Assembly: GCF_958450345.1 (NCBI RefSeq)
Contig: NC_088781.1
Coordinates: 24,281,857-24,345,856 of the forward strand
From: Calliphora vicina
Lineage: Eukaryota > Arthropoda > Insecta > Diptera > Calliphoridae
DNA: 64,000 nt
Reading direction: 5' to 3'
Part shown: one piece after another, positions 1 to 11,868 of the stretch
How the letters are laid out: each line of letters opens with the position of its first letter
Position numbering within the stretch: position 1 is the first letter of the stretch
The notes under the pieces: generated by a model
What the model saw: only the letters and a program-made list of their open reading frames with translations
What the model was told of the DNA's origin: nothing
The model's database searches: none
Made by a program: the position numbers and the translations under genes

Positions 1-658
1 TCTGTTCTAGTTCTGTTCTAGTTCTGTTCTAGTTCTGTTCTAGTTCTGTTCTAGTTCTGTTCTAGTTCTGTTCTAGTTCTGTTCTAGTTCTGTTCTAGTT
101 CTGTTCTAGTTCTGTTCTAGTTCTGTTCTAGTTCTGTTCTAGTTCTGTTCTAGTTCTGTTCTAGTTCTGTTCTAGTTCTGTTCTAGTTCTGTTCTAGTTC
201 TGTTCTAGTTCTGTTCTAGTTCTGTTCTAGTTCTGTTCTAGTTCTGTTCTAGTTCTGTTCTAGTTCTGTTCTAGTTCTGTTCTAGTTCTGTTCTAGTTCT
301 GTTCTAGTTCTGTTCTAGTTCTGTTCTAGTTCTGTTCTAGTTCTGTTCTAGTTCTGTTCTAGTTCTGTTCTAGTTCTGTTCTAGTTCTGTTCTAGTTCTG
401 TTCTAGTTCTGTTCTAGTTCTGTTCTAGTTCTGTTCTAGTTCTGTTCTAGTTCTGTTCTAGTTCTGTTCTAGTTCTGTTCTAGTTCTGTTCTAGTTCTGT
501 TCTAGTTCTGTTCTAGTTCTGTTCTAGTTCTGTTCTAGTTCTGTTCTAGTTCTGTTCTAGTTCTGTTCTAGTTCTGTTCTAGTTCTGTTCTAGTTCTGTT
601 CTAGTTCTGTTCTAGTTCTGTTCTAGTTCTGTTCTAGTTCTGTACTAGTTCTGTTCTA
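1..658 (-). repeat. 11-bp minisatellite, left array (unit TTCTGTTCTAG)
   Basis: The unit TTCTGTTCTAG repeats head to tail from the first base of the window to about 658, roughly 60 copies, almost without change. The visible variant is TGTACTAG in the last units. The outer boundary lies outside the window, so the full size is unknown. The same unit in the opposite orientation fills 3568-6288. No reading frame of interest exists in it. The function is unknown. Confidence 0.97.
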
Positions 659-1524
659 GTACCAAATTTACACATTTTCTATGGTTTTCTTGCGTAGCAC
701 AAATTTTTGTTCGTTTTAGGCCGATTAAACTGTTATTATTTGAAACTGCACATAAATAATTAACTTGCCAACTTGAAAACATTGCGTGTATAAATAATCA
801 TGAAGAAAACATTAAAATTGTTCAACTAAATATCATTTTTTTTTTATTCGGAACAAACATTTGCAGCAATTTGTTGTAGCTGTCGGCATAAATAATTAAT
901 TTATATAGACTTTAAACAACTAAATGTTGCTGAAAAACAAATGAAAAGTACATATTTTCGAAAATAAAGAACATAAGAACATATTTATTTGCAAAATATT
1001 CGATAACCAAGAAAGTATAAGAGCAACATTGTAGATGGAAATTAAATTTGAGTCATTTCTTAGTATAAAAAAGTTTGTTGAACTTTAGCTTTTTATAAAA
1101 TAAATTTAGTAGAAACTAAAAAGTTAAATTGTTTTGTTACTTCATTCAACAAACTTTGAAAACTTTGCAGTTCCAAATATTTACTCTCTATTAGTGTTTA
1201 TAAAAAACCGACTTTTTAAAAAACCGGTTTGTCGGTTAACCGAAAATTGGCCTTTTTTAGAAAACCGGTTTTTCGGTTAACCGACATTGAAAAAACCGGT
1301 TAAACCGGTTAACCGTCATATATGCGTAGAAAACATAAAAATACCAATAAAGTATATACAGCTTTAAAATTTTTAGTTTTTAGTAATCAGTAATGGCTAA
1401 TATTAAATAACTATGAATATTCAAAAGTGCTAAGTCCATTTTATTTTGTAAAAATTTCAAAATTGTTATCTCACTCAAATGGAATTGAGTATAAATATGT
1501 TTTAGTTTTTTGTTTATTCATTTA

Positions 1525-1653
1525 TGTGCTGTTTTTCTATAGCGAATGAGCGTTTTGAGTGGACGTTTTACATGTATTTTGTTTTTGTTACAATAACAAA
1601 ACACATGTTAAATTTCCACTCAAAGTACTCGTTCGCTATAGAAAAACAGCACA
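1525..1653. mobile_element. TA-flanked MITE nested in the hAT element
   Basis: The left end TGTGCTGTTTTTCTATAGCG is repeated in inverted orientation at the right end, with arms of about 50 bp and a few mismatches. TA lies immediately outside each end (1523-1524 and 1654-1655). The 129-bp size, near-complete foldback and TA flanks indicate a Tc1/mariner-type MITE. It contains no coding capacity. Confidence 0.75.
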
Positions 1654-1891
1654 TAAATTTCAACCAAAAAATGTAAATCCGTTTTTTAATTAAATATTTG
1701 ATAATTTGAAAAATTTATTATCACCTCGACTTTCAGATATGAAACAGAAAATGTTGCAAGTCCAAAAAAGGACCTATAATATGCAAATGCAGTTCTTCTT
1801 AGCTGTGATTATTTGTCATTATAAATCATACTAAATAATTAATAAAACTCAATTATCAGATTTCAAAAATATTTCAAATCATGGATTTTAG

Positions 1892-1937
1892 ACCGTTTAT
1901 TTCTTAAAAGTAGTGTTCCTTTTAAGAAATAAACGGT
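1892..1937. other. Perfect 19-bp stem hairpin
   Basis: ACCGTTTATTTCTTAAAAG is followed by an 8-base loop and then its exact reverse complement. It lies in the middle of the hAT element. Whether it is a remnant of another insertion or a functional structure cannot be told from sequence. Confidence 0.85.
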
Positions 1938-3567
1938 GATTGATAAAATAAATGATTAATAAAATAAAATTTTAAAAACAAAACGCACTAATGAAGTCAA
2001 ATTCATTGAAAGAAGGTATGCACATCAAATTCAAGATAACGTTAGGTAAAATCATCGCTAAGTTTATAATGAATCATTATTACGATTTAGCTTAACTTCT
2101 AGAATTATGCGGAATTTAATTTTTAATAGTTTCATGTGCAATTTATTGTGAAAAAGTTTTTAAGTAAACTCATCGTCTTCTACTATTTAGAATTATTGCA
2201 ATTCTTAAAAATATCAGTCTAAATAGGTTTGTATTGTAAATCAGCAGTTTAGATTTCAAATTAGACCAATAATGTGTGTACAATGAATATAAAAATTGCA
2301 CCAAAACATGAAATTTATCAATTTTAGTCCCAAATTTTAAAAACCGGTTAACCGAATGATAAAAACCGGATAAACCGGTTAACCGAAAATCAACATTTTA
2401 AATTAACCGGTTCGCAAAAAACCGAGATTTCGAAGAAAAACCGGTTTTTCGGTTAACCGGTTAACCGGTTTATAAACACTACTCTCTATTTAACACCACA
2501 ACTTTTCTGGCTACCCAACATTTTAAATACTTATTTAGTTAATATTATTTATATTATAAAGAAAAAGATAATTTTTCTTGTTTTTATTCACCATAATTGA
2601 CAGACAATGAGACCCGAGTTGTTTAGAATACTTAAGTATTTGCAAATACAACAAATAAAATAAAATTAAATTTAAAAAGAATATCAAACATATTGAGTTG
2701 TTTAGTTAATGTTTAAGCGAAAATGAAAGAAGAAAAATTTACGTAGTATGCAGTAGTAGAGATACTTGAACTGATGTACAGAACGAGTACTTGCGACTAC
2801 AACTAAATACTCATACTGTAGGATACTACAACAGCAGCAGAGAGAAAAAAAAACACTGATTAAAATCGACAGCTGTCTATTGTTTAAAGTAGTTTTTGTT
2901 TCACTCGTAAGTGATTATCTGACATACCAGTGAATATAAAACAGATATTAAGTTGGAAATGAAAACTAAACTGAACAAAAAAATTGTAAATAATTAAAAA
3001 AAATTGTGAAAAAATTAACATAATTAAACGGCATGTTGCTGTCCTGAGAATCACACGGAAAATATCAAAGAAAATCAGCGGTATATTATTTAAATTTGTT
3101 TGATTAAATTGTCTGAATTTCAGTCGGAATATTTTACATTAAAATTATTACAGTTACTGAGTCTTTATTGCTTTTGGTAGTTCCAGCTTTTGTTATAAAT
3201 TTGTTTTTCAAATTTATTAAAATTTCCATTATATTTACATCAGCAATACTTGTCAGATAAAATAATCCATATATCATTTTTAATTTTCAAAATATTATTT
3301 CTAATAGAAGTTGAGCCCAGATAACGATTTTTTATAGTCAAAACTTTATATTTCTTTGTTGTTTTTATCAATATAATAGTGCAGCGTCAATAAAATGCAA
3401 ACCTTTTCCTTGCCCAACATTTTTTGTATGCATGATAATGTCAACTTGTCATTAAATAGAATAATTATAAAATTTAATTGCAAATAATTTAATCAAGGCG
3501 TTAACTGACCGATAAATTTAGCAAACAAACGTTTAAGTAGAAATCCTTGAGAATTTTAACAGAAAAA

Positions 3568-6288
3568 AAGAACCAAACTAGAACAGAATTAGAACAAAAC
3601 TAGAACAGAACTAGAAGAGAACTAGAACAGAACTAGAACAGAACTAGAACAGAACTAGAACAGAACTAGAACAGAACTAGAACAGAACTAGAACAGAACT
3701 AGAACAGAACTAGAACAGAACTAGAACAGAACTAGAACAGAACTAGAACAGAACTAGAACAGAACTAGAACAGAACTAGAACAGAACTAGAACAGAACTA
3801 GAACAGAACTAGAACAGAACTAGAACAGAACTAGAACAGAACTAGAACAGAACTAGAACAGAACAGAACTAGAACAGAACTAGAACAGAACTAGAACAGA
3901 ACTAGAACAGAACTAGAACAGAACTAGAACAGAACTAGAACAGAACTAGAACAGAACTAGAACAGAACTAGAACAGAACTAGAACAGAACTAGAACAGAA
4001 CTAGAACAGAACTAGAACAGAACTAGAACAGAACTAGAACAGAACTAGAACAGAACTAGAACAGAACTAGAACAGAACTAGAACAGAACTAGAACAGAAC
4101 TAGAACAGAACTAGAACAGAACTAGAACAGAACTAGAACAGAACTAGAACAGAACTAGAACAGAACTAGAACAGAACTAGAACAGAACTAGAACAGAACT
4201 AGAACAGAACTAGAACAGAACTAGAACAGAACTAGAACAGAACTAGAACAGAACTAGAACAGAACTAGAACAGAACTAGAACAGAACTAGAACAGAACTA
4301 GAACAGAACTAGAACAGAACTAGAACAGAACTAGAACAGAACTAGAACAGAACTAGAACAGAACTAGAACAGAACTAGAACAGAACTAGAACAGAACTAG
4401 AACAGAACTAGAACAGAACTAGAACAGAACTAGAACAGAACTAGAACAGAACTAGAACAGAACTAGAACAGAACTAGAACAGAACTAGAACAGAACTAGA
4501 ACAGAACTAGAACAGAACTAGAACAGAACTAGAACAGAACTAGAACAGAACTAGAACAGAACTAGAACAGAACTAGAACAGAACTAGAACAGAACTAGAA
4601 CAGAACTAGAACAGAACTAGAACAGAACTAGAACAGAACTAGAACAGAACTAGAACAGAACTAGAACAGAACTAGAACAGAACTAGAACAGAACTAGAAC
4701 AGAACTAGAACAGAACTAGAACAGAACTAGAACAGAACTAGAACAGAACTAGAACAGAACTAGAACAGAACTAGAACTAGAACAGAACTAGAACAGAACT
4801 AGAACAGAACTAGAACAGAACTAGAACAGAACTAGAACAGAACTAGAACAGAACTAGAACAGAACTAGAACAGAACTAGAACAGAACTAGAACAGAACTA
4901 GAACAGAACTAGAACAGAACTAGAACAGAACTAGAACAGAACTAGAACAGAACTAGAACAGAACTAGAACAGAACTAGAACAGAACTAGAACAGAACTAG
5001 AACAGAACTAGAACAGAACTAGAACAGAACTAGAACAGAACTAGAACAGAACTAGAACAGAACTAGAACAGAACTAGAACAGAACTAGAACAGAACTAGA
5101 ACAGAACTAGAACAGAACTAGAACAGAACTAGAACAGAACTAGAACAGAACTAGAACAGAACTAGAACAGAACTAGAACAGAACTAGAACAGAACTAGAA
5201 CAGAACTAGAACAGAACTAGAACAGAACTAGAACAGAACTAGAACAGAACTAGAACAGAACTAGAACAGAACTAGAACAGAACTAGAACAGAACTAGAAC
5301 AGAACTAGAACAGAACTAGAACAGAACTAGAACAGAACTAGAACAGAACTAGAACAGAACTAGAACAGAACTAGAACAGAACTAGAACAGAACTAGAACA
5401 GAACTAGAACAGAACTAGAACAGAACTAGAACAGAACTAGAACAGAACTAGAACAGAACTAGAACAGAACTAGAACAGAACTAGAACAGAACTAGAACAG
5501 AACTAGAACAGAACTAGAACAGAACTAGAACAGAACTAGAACAGAACTAGAACAGAACTAGAACAGAACTAGAACAGAACTAGAACAGAACTAGAACAGA
5601 ACTAGAACAGAACTAGAACAGAACTAGAACAGAACTAGAACAGAACTAGAACAGAACTAGAACAGAACTAGAACAGAACTAGAACAGAACTAGAACAGAA
5701 CTAGAACAGAACTAGAACAGAACTAGAACAGAACTAGAACAGAACTAGAACAGAACTAGAACAGAACTAGAACAGAACTAGAACAGAACTAGAACAGAAC
5801 TAGAACAGAACTAGAACAGAACTAGAACAGAACTAGAACAGAACTAGAACAGAACTAGAACAGAACTAGAACAGAACTAGAACAGAACTAGAACAGAACT
5901 AGAACAGAACTAGAACAGAACTAGAACAGAACTAGAACAGAACTAGAACAGAACTAGAACAGAACTAGAACAGAACTAGAACAGAACTAGAACAGAACTA
6001 GAACAGAACTAGAACAGAACTAGAACTAGAACAGAACTAGAACAGAACTAGAACAGAACTAGAACAGAACTAGAACAGAACTAGAACAGAACTAGAACAG
6101 AACTAGAACAGAACTAGAACAGAACTAGAACAGAACTAGAACATAACTAGAACAGAACTAGAACAGAACTAGAACAGAACTAGAACAGAACTAGAACAGA
6201 ACTAGAACAGAACTAGAACCTGAATTAGAACAGAACTAGAACGTGAACTGAACGAGAACCTTAAATGAACTAAAACCTGAACTAGAAA
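3568..6288 (+). repeat. 11-bp minisatellite, right array (unit CTAGAACAGAA)
   Basis: This is the same 11-bp unit as at 1-658 but inverted, about 245 copies over 2.7 kb. Units are nearly identical in the core. Phase slips are seen near 3862 (duplicated GAACA) and near 4773 and 6023 (units lacking ACAG). The two borders are degenerate: AATTAGAAC and AAAACTAG on the left, and GAACCTG, GAACGTG and GAACGAG variants on the right, as expected when old edge copies escape homogenisation. Its outer end is included in the window. Confidence 0.97.
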
Positions 6289-8037
6289 ACTATTATTGTT
6301 TCTGGAAAATAACCAATCAAATCTTTATTCTCTGATTAATTTACTCCCCCTAAGAAAGTGTTAATTGATTTACACAAAACCAACAAAAAAAATGTCTTAA
6401 AAATATTTTTGTTTACCACTAAAAAAAGTGCTAAAAAGGTCTAATTATTAGCGAAACATACAAAATAAACGTAATTATGCAGACATGTGATAAGTGTTTG
6501 TAAGCAATTTATTTACAACAATGATTTTGTTAGAGAAATCAGACACATTTTTGTAATATAGTTAAATTGTTTGTTTGCAATATCAAAAACAAATATGATA
6601 AATATGTCAGACACGTGTTATGACGTTAAAAAAGCAATGATTAGCAATTGAAATGTGACACATTTATAAATTGTAAAGTTTTGCGATGTTTGAGGTAATT
6701 AGTTTTTGTTTTAATACTAAAATAAATATCTAGAAAAACGAATAGTTTTAGCTCTAGAAATAAACTTTGACCTTTTGAATATTGATACTGATAAAGTGAC
6801 GTTATCGCTTATAAGTTCTAAAGGAATATTAGATTTAGAATTCAATTTACTGAGACCTTAAACTATTTGTATTTTGTTACAAGTTGGTTGTAACAATTTT
6901 GTAGTCTATTCAAACTGAAATCTCCAAAAACTTTCCAAGTGTTTGAAGTGCTATTGATTTTGTTTGAATTTATTTGCTGTAATTTACAAATTTCTTTAAG
7001 TGTTTAGGAAAATAAAAATCTTTGCAATTCTTAAATGACAGACAGTTTTAATTACTAAGGGGTGCAATGTGCAATTTAATTGATTTTATTTATTAATTTA
7101 TTTGAGTCTAGTGTTAAGTGTGGCCTCGTGTAACTTAAAATGCAAATAAATTAAAACAGTGATTTAATAAGTTTTGCCAATAAATGAATTGGTTAGAATT
7201 TACAATAAATTGCACCCTTTACAATTCAACTAGTGACTTTTTTTTCTTCTTGCTTGATAATCTATCTTTCTCTTAAGATCTGTCATTGTACCAGAAATTT
7301 CTGCCTGGCAAATTTATCATACCAGCAGGAACATAAATTTACATTTTACATTCAAAACACAACATTTTCTAAACGAAATCATTTTAAAATAAACCCAAAA
7401 AGGCAAAACAAATCATACAAATTTGAAAAAACAAAAAAAAATCTAAAAAAAGAAAATAATTGTGAAAAAATCCCTTTAATGTTTAAAAATAAAACATCAA
7501 CTTTGTATTATTCACAATTTAATGAGTCATTATTTCAGATTTATTTCTTCTTTAGCAAAACTGAAAGATACAAAAATGTAAAAATGTAAAAACTACTAAA
7601 ATCACACACAAACAGTCATAAGGCTGCATGCAGTTTGAAAGCAAAAAAATTAAAAAAAGTAGAAAAAAATAGATTGAACATGAATAAAAATACATGATGC
7701 TCTGCAACATATTAAATGAAATTATTTGCAATTAGTTGCACATGATGAAAAAAATATACACAAAACGAAACCAAAAAAAATAAAAGAAAAAAAGTCTAAT
7801 AGGAAAACAACAGCGGCAACATGAGCAGCAGCAACTGCAGCCGCAAAAAAAGAGACCTACAACAAATGTTTGCAAAGAACAAATGGATGGATGGATGAGG
7901 TTGTTGGTTGTAACATGAAAATGACAACAACAGCAACAACAATTAGTATTTGAAAAAACGAAGTAAACAAATAGAAAACATTAAATGACAAACAGATATT
8001 TACAATTAACCTATTAAGGACTTTAGATTTGTGTATG
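6289..8037. other. AT-rich non-coding stretch
   Basis: I see no gene here. The 118-codon open frame at 7233-7589 is A-rich and low complexity, has no family resemblance and opens with TTT/TTC-rich codons. It is best treated as chance. Short A-runs, a GGAT microsatellite near 7885 and CAG/CAA stretches (7810-7940) are typical dipteran non-coding sequence. Confidence 0.6.
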
Positions 8038-8558
8038 GGGCTCCAACGTTAAGTTTGTCATTTCTACATTTTACATTTGCGACCCCATAAAATATAAATT
8101 TTCCATCTATCCTTTTGTCTGTTTAAATCAACTTTCCAAAGACTCCAAATAACTTAAATACATGATTAATACATCAATATATCTGCTATAGACCCGGTTT
8201 GGTTGCTATTTAAAATCGAGAAAATCGGCCCAAAAATGGCTGAGATATAATCAAAAAACCACGGCTACCTCGATTTTTTACCTATTTTTGGTTTTATAAG
8301 TATATCTCGATTAATAAGTCATTGACATAGACAATATGGATGTCTAATGATAGATATTTGAAAGGCCTTTCCAATGACGTATATAACGTCGGACTGGCAA
8401 TAGGTCAAAATTAAAATTTGTTAGAAAAAAAAAAATTTCACCCAAATATTTTTTATATTTTTTTTTTCAACAAAAATTCTTTTTTTTATTATATTTAAGT
8501 ATAATTTGGTGAAGGGTATATAAGATTCCGCACAGTGAAATATAGCTCTCTTACTTTT
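8038..8558 (+). mobile_element. Degraded mini-me/HINE-like element, subfamily A
   Basis: It shares ordered blocks with the other subfamily A copies: the CATTTGCGACCCCATAAA block, the ATACATGATTAATACATCAA block, and the segment around AATATGGATGTCTAATGATA. The 3' end keeps GGTGAAGGGTATATAAGATT followed by ATAGCTCTCTTACTT. The 5' subterminal repeat and the GTCY core are eroded. No coding capacity is present. Confidence 0.7.
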
Positions 8559-9189
8559 TATATTTTAATTGCAATCATTTCGAATCACTCAGAATCACTA
8601 ATAATTGCCACAATTTTAAAACTAAACTCTGAAAATAAAATAGTTTTAAGTTTAAACTTTTAAATATTTTTTAAATTTTATACTGACTACCGTCTTTTCT
8701 ATTTTCTCTTTGCAGGTAAATTAAAATTTTGATTCTAATTAAAGCATTTTTTGTAAGTAAAAACTTCCTTAAAAATTATAATAATTTCCTACATTTTTAA
8801 AACAGTTTCTTGAGAATTGAATACTATTTGAAGCAAATTCTAATCCTAAGATTTCCGAAATATTTTAAAATATTACGACCCTGAAAGTTATAATTTATTG
8901 TGCATGAATTGTACGGCAAACAGCCCTACAACAACAAGCATACGAAAATGACGATGATTCTGACTGCTTTGCAGCTGTATACATGTTTTATTATCATTGT
9001 AGCTCTATGACATCTAATATGTCATCAATTTATTTTTGTCAGTGAAAACAGCATTTCAGAAAAATAGCAAAAAAAAATAAAAATCTAAAAAATTTACTAA
9101 ATATTGCTCATCGAAAAATTTCATAACAAAAATATTTGATTATCACAAAATTTTCTTGAGAAAATTGCAGTACTCCTATATGTTTTTAC
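8559..9189. other. AT-rich non-coding stretch before array 1
   Basis: No gene, RNA or recognisable element is seen. A TTTGCAG followed by GTAAAT at about 8712 resembles adjoining splice signals but has no exon-like sequence beside it. Confidence 0.5.
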
Positions 9190-11040
9190 TATTTCATAGA
9201 AAAGTTATAGATAACATGACTTTTTCGATAACTCATCGATAACTTGACTTTTCTCTGGAAAAGTTGTCGATAAATTGACTTTTAGAAAAGTTATCGATAT
9301 CTTGACTTTTCTATAGAAAAGTTATCGATAACATGTTAAAGATAAAATGTCTTTTCTATAGAATAGTTAACGATAACATGTCTTTTCCATAGAAAAGTTA
9401 ACGATAGCTTGACTTTTGTATGGAAAGGTTTTCGAAACCTTGACTTTTCTATAGAAAACTTATCGATAACTTGAGTTTTCTGTAGAAAAGTTATCGATAA
9501 CTTGAGTTTTTGGTAGAAAAGTTATCGATAACTTTACATTTCCATGGAGAAGTTATTCTTGAGAAAATTTAAGTTATCGATAACTTTTCTTGAGAAAATT
9601 TAAGTTATCGATAACTTTTCTATAGAAAAGTCATGTTATCGATAACTTTTCTTGAGAAAATTTATCGATAACTTTTCTATAGAAGTCATGTTATCGATAA
9701 CTTTTCTATAGAAAAGTCATGTTATCGATAACTTTTTCCATAGAAATGTAAAGTCATCGATAACATGACTTTTCTATAGAAAAGTTATCGATAACATGAC
9801 TTCTATAGAAAAGTTATCGATAACTTAAATTTTCTCAAGAAAAGTTATCGATAACATGACTTTTCTATAGAAAAGTTATCGATAACTTAAATTTTCTCAA
9901 GAAAAGTTATCGATAACTTAAATTTTCTCAAGAAAAGTTATCGATAACTTAAATTTTCTCAAGAAAAGTTATCGATAACTTAAATTTTCTCAAGAAAAGT
10001 TATCGATAACTTAAATTTTCTCAAGAAAAGTTATCGATAACTTAAATTTTCTCAAGAAAAGTTATCGATAACTTAAATTTTCTCAAGAAAAGTTATCGAT
10101 AACTTAAATTTTCTCAAGAAAAGTTATCGATAACTTAAATTTTCTCAAGAAAAGTTATCGATAACTTAAATTTTCTATAGAAAAGTTATCGATAACTTGA
10201 CTTTTCTATAGAAAAGTTATCGATAACTTGACTTTTCTATATAAAAGTTATCGATAACTTGACTTTTCTATATAAAAGTTATCGATAACTTGACTTTTCT
10301 ATAGAAAAGTTATCGATAACTTGACTTTTCTATAGAAAAGTTATCGATAACTTGACTTTTCTATAGAAAAGTTATCGATAACTTGACTTTTCTATAGAAA
10401 AGTTATCGATAACTTGACTTTTCTATAGAAAAGTTATCGATAACTTGACTTTTCTATAGAAAAGTTATCGATAACTTGACTTTTCTATAGAAAAGTTATC
10501 GATAACTTGACTTTTCTATAGAAAAGTTATCGATAACTTGACTTTTCTATAGAAAAGTTATCGATAACTTGACTTTTCTATAGAAAAGTTATCGATAACT
10601 TGACTTTTCTATAGAAAAGTTATCGATAACTTGACTTTTCTATAGAAAAGTTATCGATAACTTGACTTTTCTATAGAAAAGTTATCGATAACTTGACTTT
10701 TCTATAGAAAAGTTATCGATAACTTGACTTTTCTATAGAAAAGTTATCGATAACTTGACTTTTCTATACAAAAGTTATCGATAACTTGACTTTTCTATAC
10801 AAAAGTTATCGATAACTTGACTTTTCTACACAAAAGTTATCGATAACTTGACTTTTCTATACAAAAGTTATCGATAACTTGACTTTTCTATACAAAAGTT
10901 ATCGATAACTTGACTTTTCTATACAAAAGTTATCGATAACTTGACTTTTCTATACAAAAGTTATCGATAACTTGACTTTTCTATACAAAAGTTATCGATA
11001 ACTTGACTTTTCTATAGAAAATTTATGGATAACTTGAGCT
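9190..11040. repeat. TATCGATA composite minisatellite, array 1
   Basis: About 55-60 units of about 31 bp. Each unit joins palindrome AAGTTATCGATAACTT to palindrome TTTTCTATAGAAAA through a 3-base linker. Three linker or edge classes occur in blocks: diverged units at 9190-9550, units with TTAAATTTTCTCAAG at 9560-10170, and the TTGAC class with CTATAG and later CTATAC at 10170-11020. Units face one way at 9190-9540, the other way at 9550-9745, then return, so the array contains an internal inversion. TATCGATA is the published DREF recognition sequence in Drosophila, and CGATA is the BEAF-32 core. Function here is inference. Confidence 0.95.
9558..9961. repeat. Near-perfect 400-bp palindrome inside array 1
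   Basis: The repeat order left of about 9748 is mirrored on the right, including an atypical shortened unit (TATAGAAGTCATG on the left, CATGACTTCTATA on the right). The CTTGAG / CTCAAG edge variants appear in the same order on both sides. Arms are about 195 bp, with one visible 4-5 bp indel. Ordinary tandem homogenisation does not produce this mirror order, so an inverted duplication is indicated. Confidence 0.85.
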
Positions 11041-11712
11041 TTCTCCAGAAATTGTTTTGATATAAAGATAACATGCTTTTGCTTCTGTATGATATTTGCT
11101 TATGTATGGTATTTCAGTTACATTTTTTTGGCACATTTATAAAAATTTTATATTAAATTGTTTAATATTTATTTTGTTTTAGTTTCGTTGTTTTGCTGCA
11201 TTTGACACATTGTAGACAGTAGCCTCAAATTGTTGCCAAAATTAATAATAAATTATACAGCAAAGACTCTGGTTGTGTTGTTGAAAATAATAGAGTAAAA
11301 GATGAGAAAATGTTTTAGTCATAGTTATTATTCATAAAATGTAGTAGTTTTGTTTTGGTAAGCTGCCTAAAACTATTAAAGGAGGGATTTGTTAGCCATT
11401 GTTTCAAAAGAAGTATTCGATGATTGCAGTTGTAAAATAATATTGATTATTACTTGATATTTTACTTTATTTTCTAAAACTTTGGTTTCAAAATTTAACA
11501 AAGTTGAATTTTCTTTTAATCATCATACGCCTGTTAATTGTTTTTACTGGGCGTATGATTATTATAAACTTCTTAAGGAAGGGATATAATACGTATACGT
11601 TATGTTGGTTTTGTATGGAATTTTATAATTATTGATAAAATTAAAGAGTTTTATATCAAATTTCTTTCAAAAATTATAGGTTTCCAAGAATTTATTGTAA
11701 AAAAAGTATGTA

Positions 11713-11740
11713 AGGAGTGAGATCGAAAAATTCTTAACAC
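11713..11740 (+). repeat. Left terminal inverted repeat of the DD37E element
   Basis: It starts AGGAGTGAGATCG directly after TA and pairs with the right repeat over 27 bp. It is the expected transposase binding and cleavage site. Confidence 0.9.
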
Positions 11741-11868
11741 ACGTTTTTCATTACATTTTTTAACCCAAGTATTATTTGAATTTTTTTTTGATCAAGTTAC
11801 CTTTGAAAAACATGTCAGTTATTATGTGTAATGTCAATTATATTAATTTTTTTGTTAATCTGATTAAA

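Larger units (their letters stand above)
1192..2481. mobile_element. Non-autonomous hAT-superfamily element with CCGGTT-rich ends
   Basis: The ends are an exact 13-bp inverted repeat: TAGTGTTTATAAA at 1192 and its complement ending at 2481. The element is flanked by the 8-bp direct repeat CTCTCTAT at 1184-1191 and 2482-2489. An 8-bp target duplication plus a TAGTG terminus is diagnostic of hAT. Just inside both ends are clusters of the self-complementary motif AACCGGTT and of GGTTAACCG (about 1205-1312 and 2338-2472). Subterminal motif clusters of this kind are typical transposase-binding regions in hAT elements. No transposase frame is present, so the element is non-autonomous. It carries a nested MITE (1525-1653) and a perfect hairpin (1892-1937). 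Confidence 0.88.
659..3567. other. 2.9-kb AT-rich spacer between the inverted 11-bp arrays
   Basis: This segment separates two oppositely oriented arrays of the same 11-bp unit, the layout of a foldback-type element with a loop. It has no open frame worth naming. About 1.3 kb of it is a hAT-type insertion (1192-2481). The remaining sequence of about 1.6 kb is AT-rich and unrecognised, so a transposase is not encoded here. The call as a foldback loop is inference. Confidence 0.6.

Noticed and set aside
1..658. Telomeric or steroid-receptor (AGAACA/TGTTCT half-site) repeat
   Set aside because: The unit is not an arthropod telomere repeat. Receptor half-sites would be arranged head to tail without the 3-base inverted spacing, and insects lack the relevant receptor.
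7233..7589. 118-codon open frame
   Set aside because: Lys/Asn/Phe-rich translation of A/T-rich DNA, with no motif and no conserved context. Likely chance.
8705..8720. Abutting 3' and 5' splice signals (TTTGCAG then GTAAAT), also at 56745
   Set aside because: No exon lies between the signals and no coding sequence adjoins. Motifs this short are expected by chance; recursive splice sites remain possible but unsupported.
9190..11040. CRISPR-like array
   Set aside because: Units are contiguous and have no unique spacers. The composition and neighbours are those of an animal genome.
11776..11868. N-terminal extension of the DD37E transposase from a TTG at 11776
   Set aside because: TTG is an unlikely eukaryotic start, and the added residues are hydrophobic and unlike the family. 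ATG at 11869 gives a normal-length protein with the helix-turn-helix near the N-terminus.
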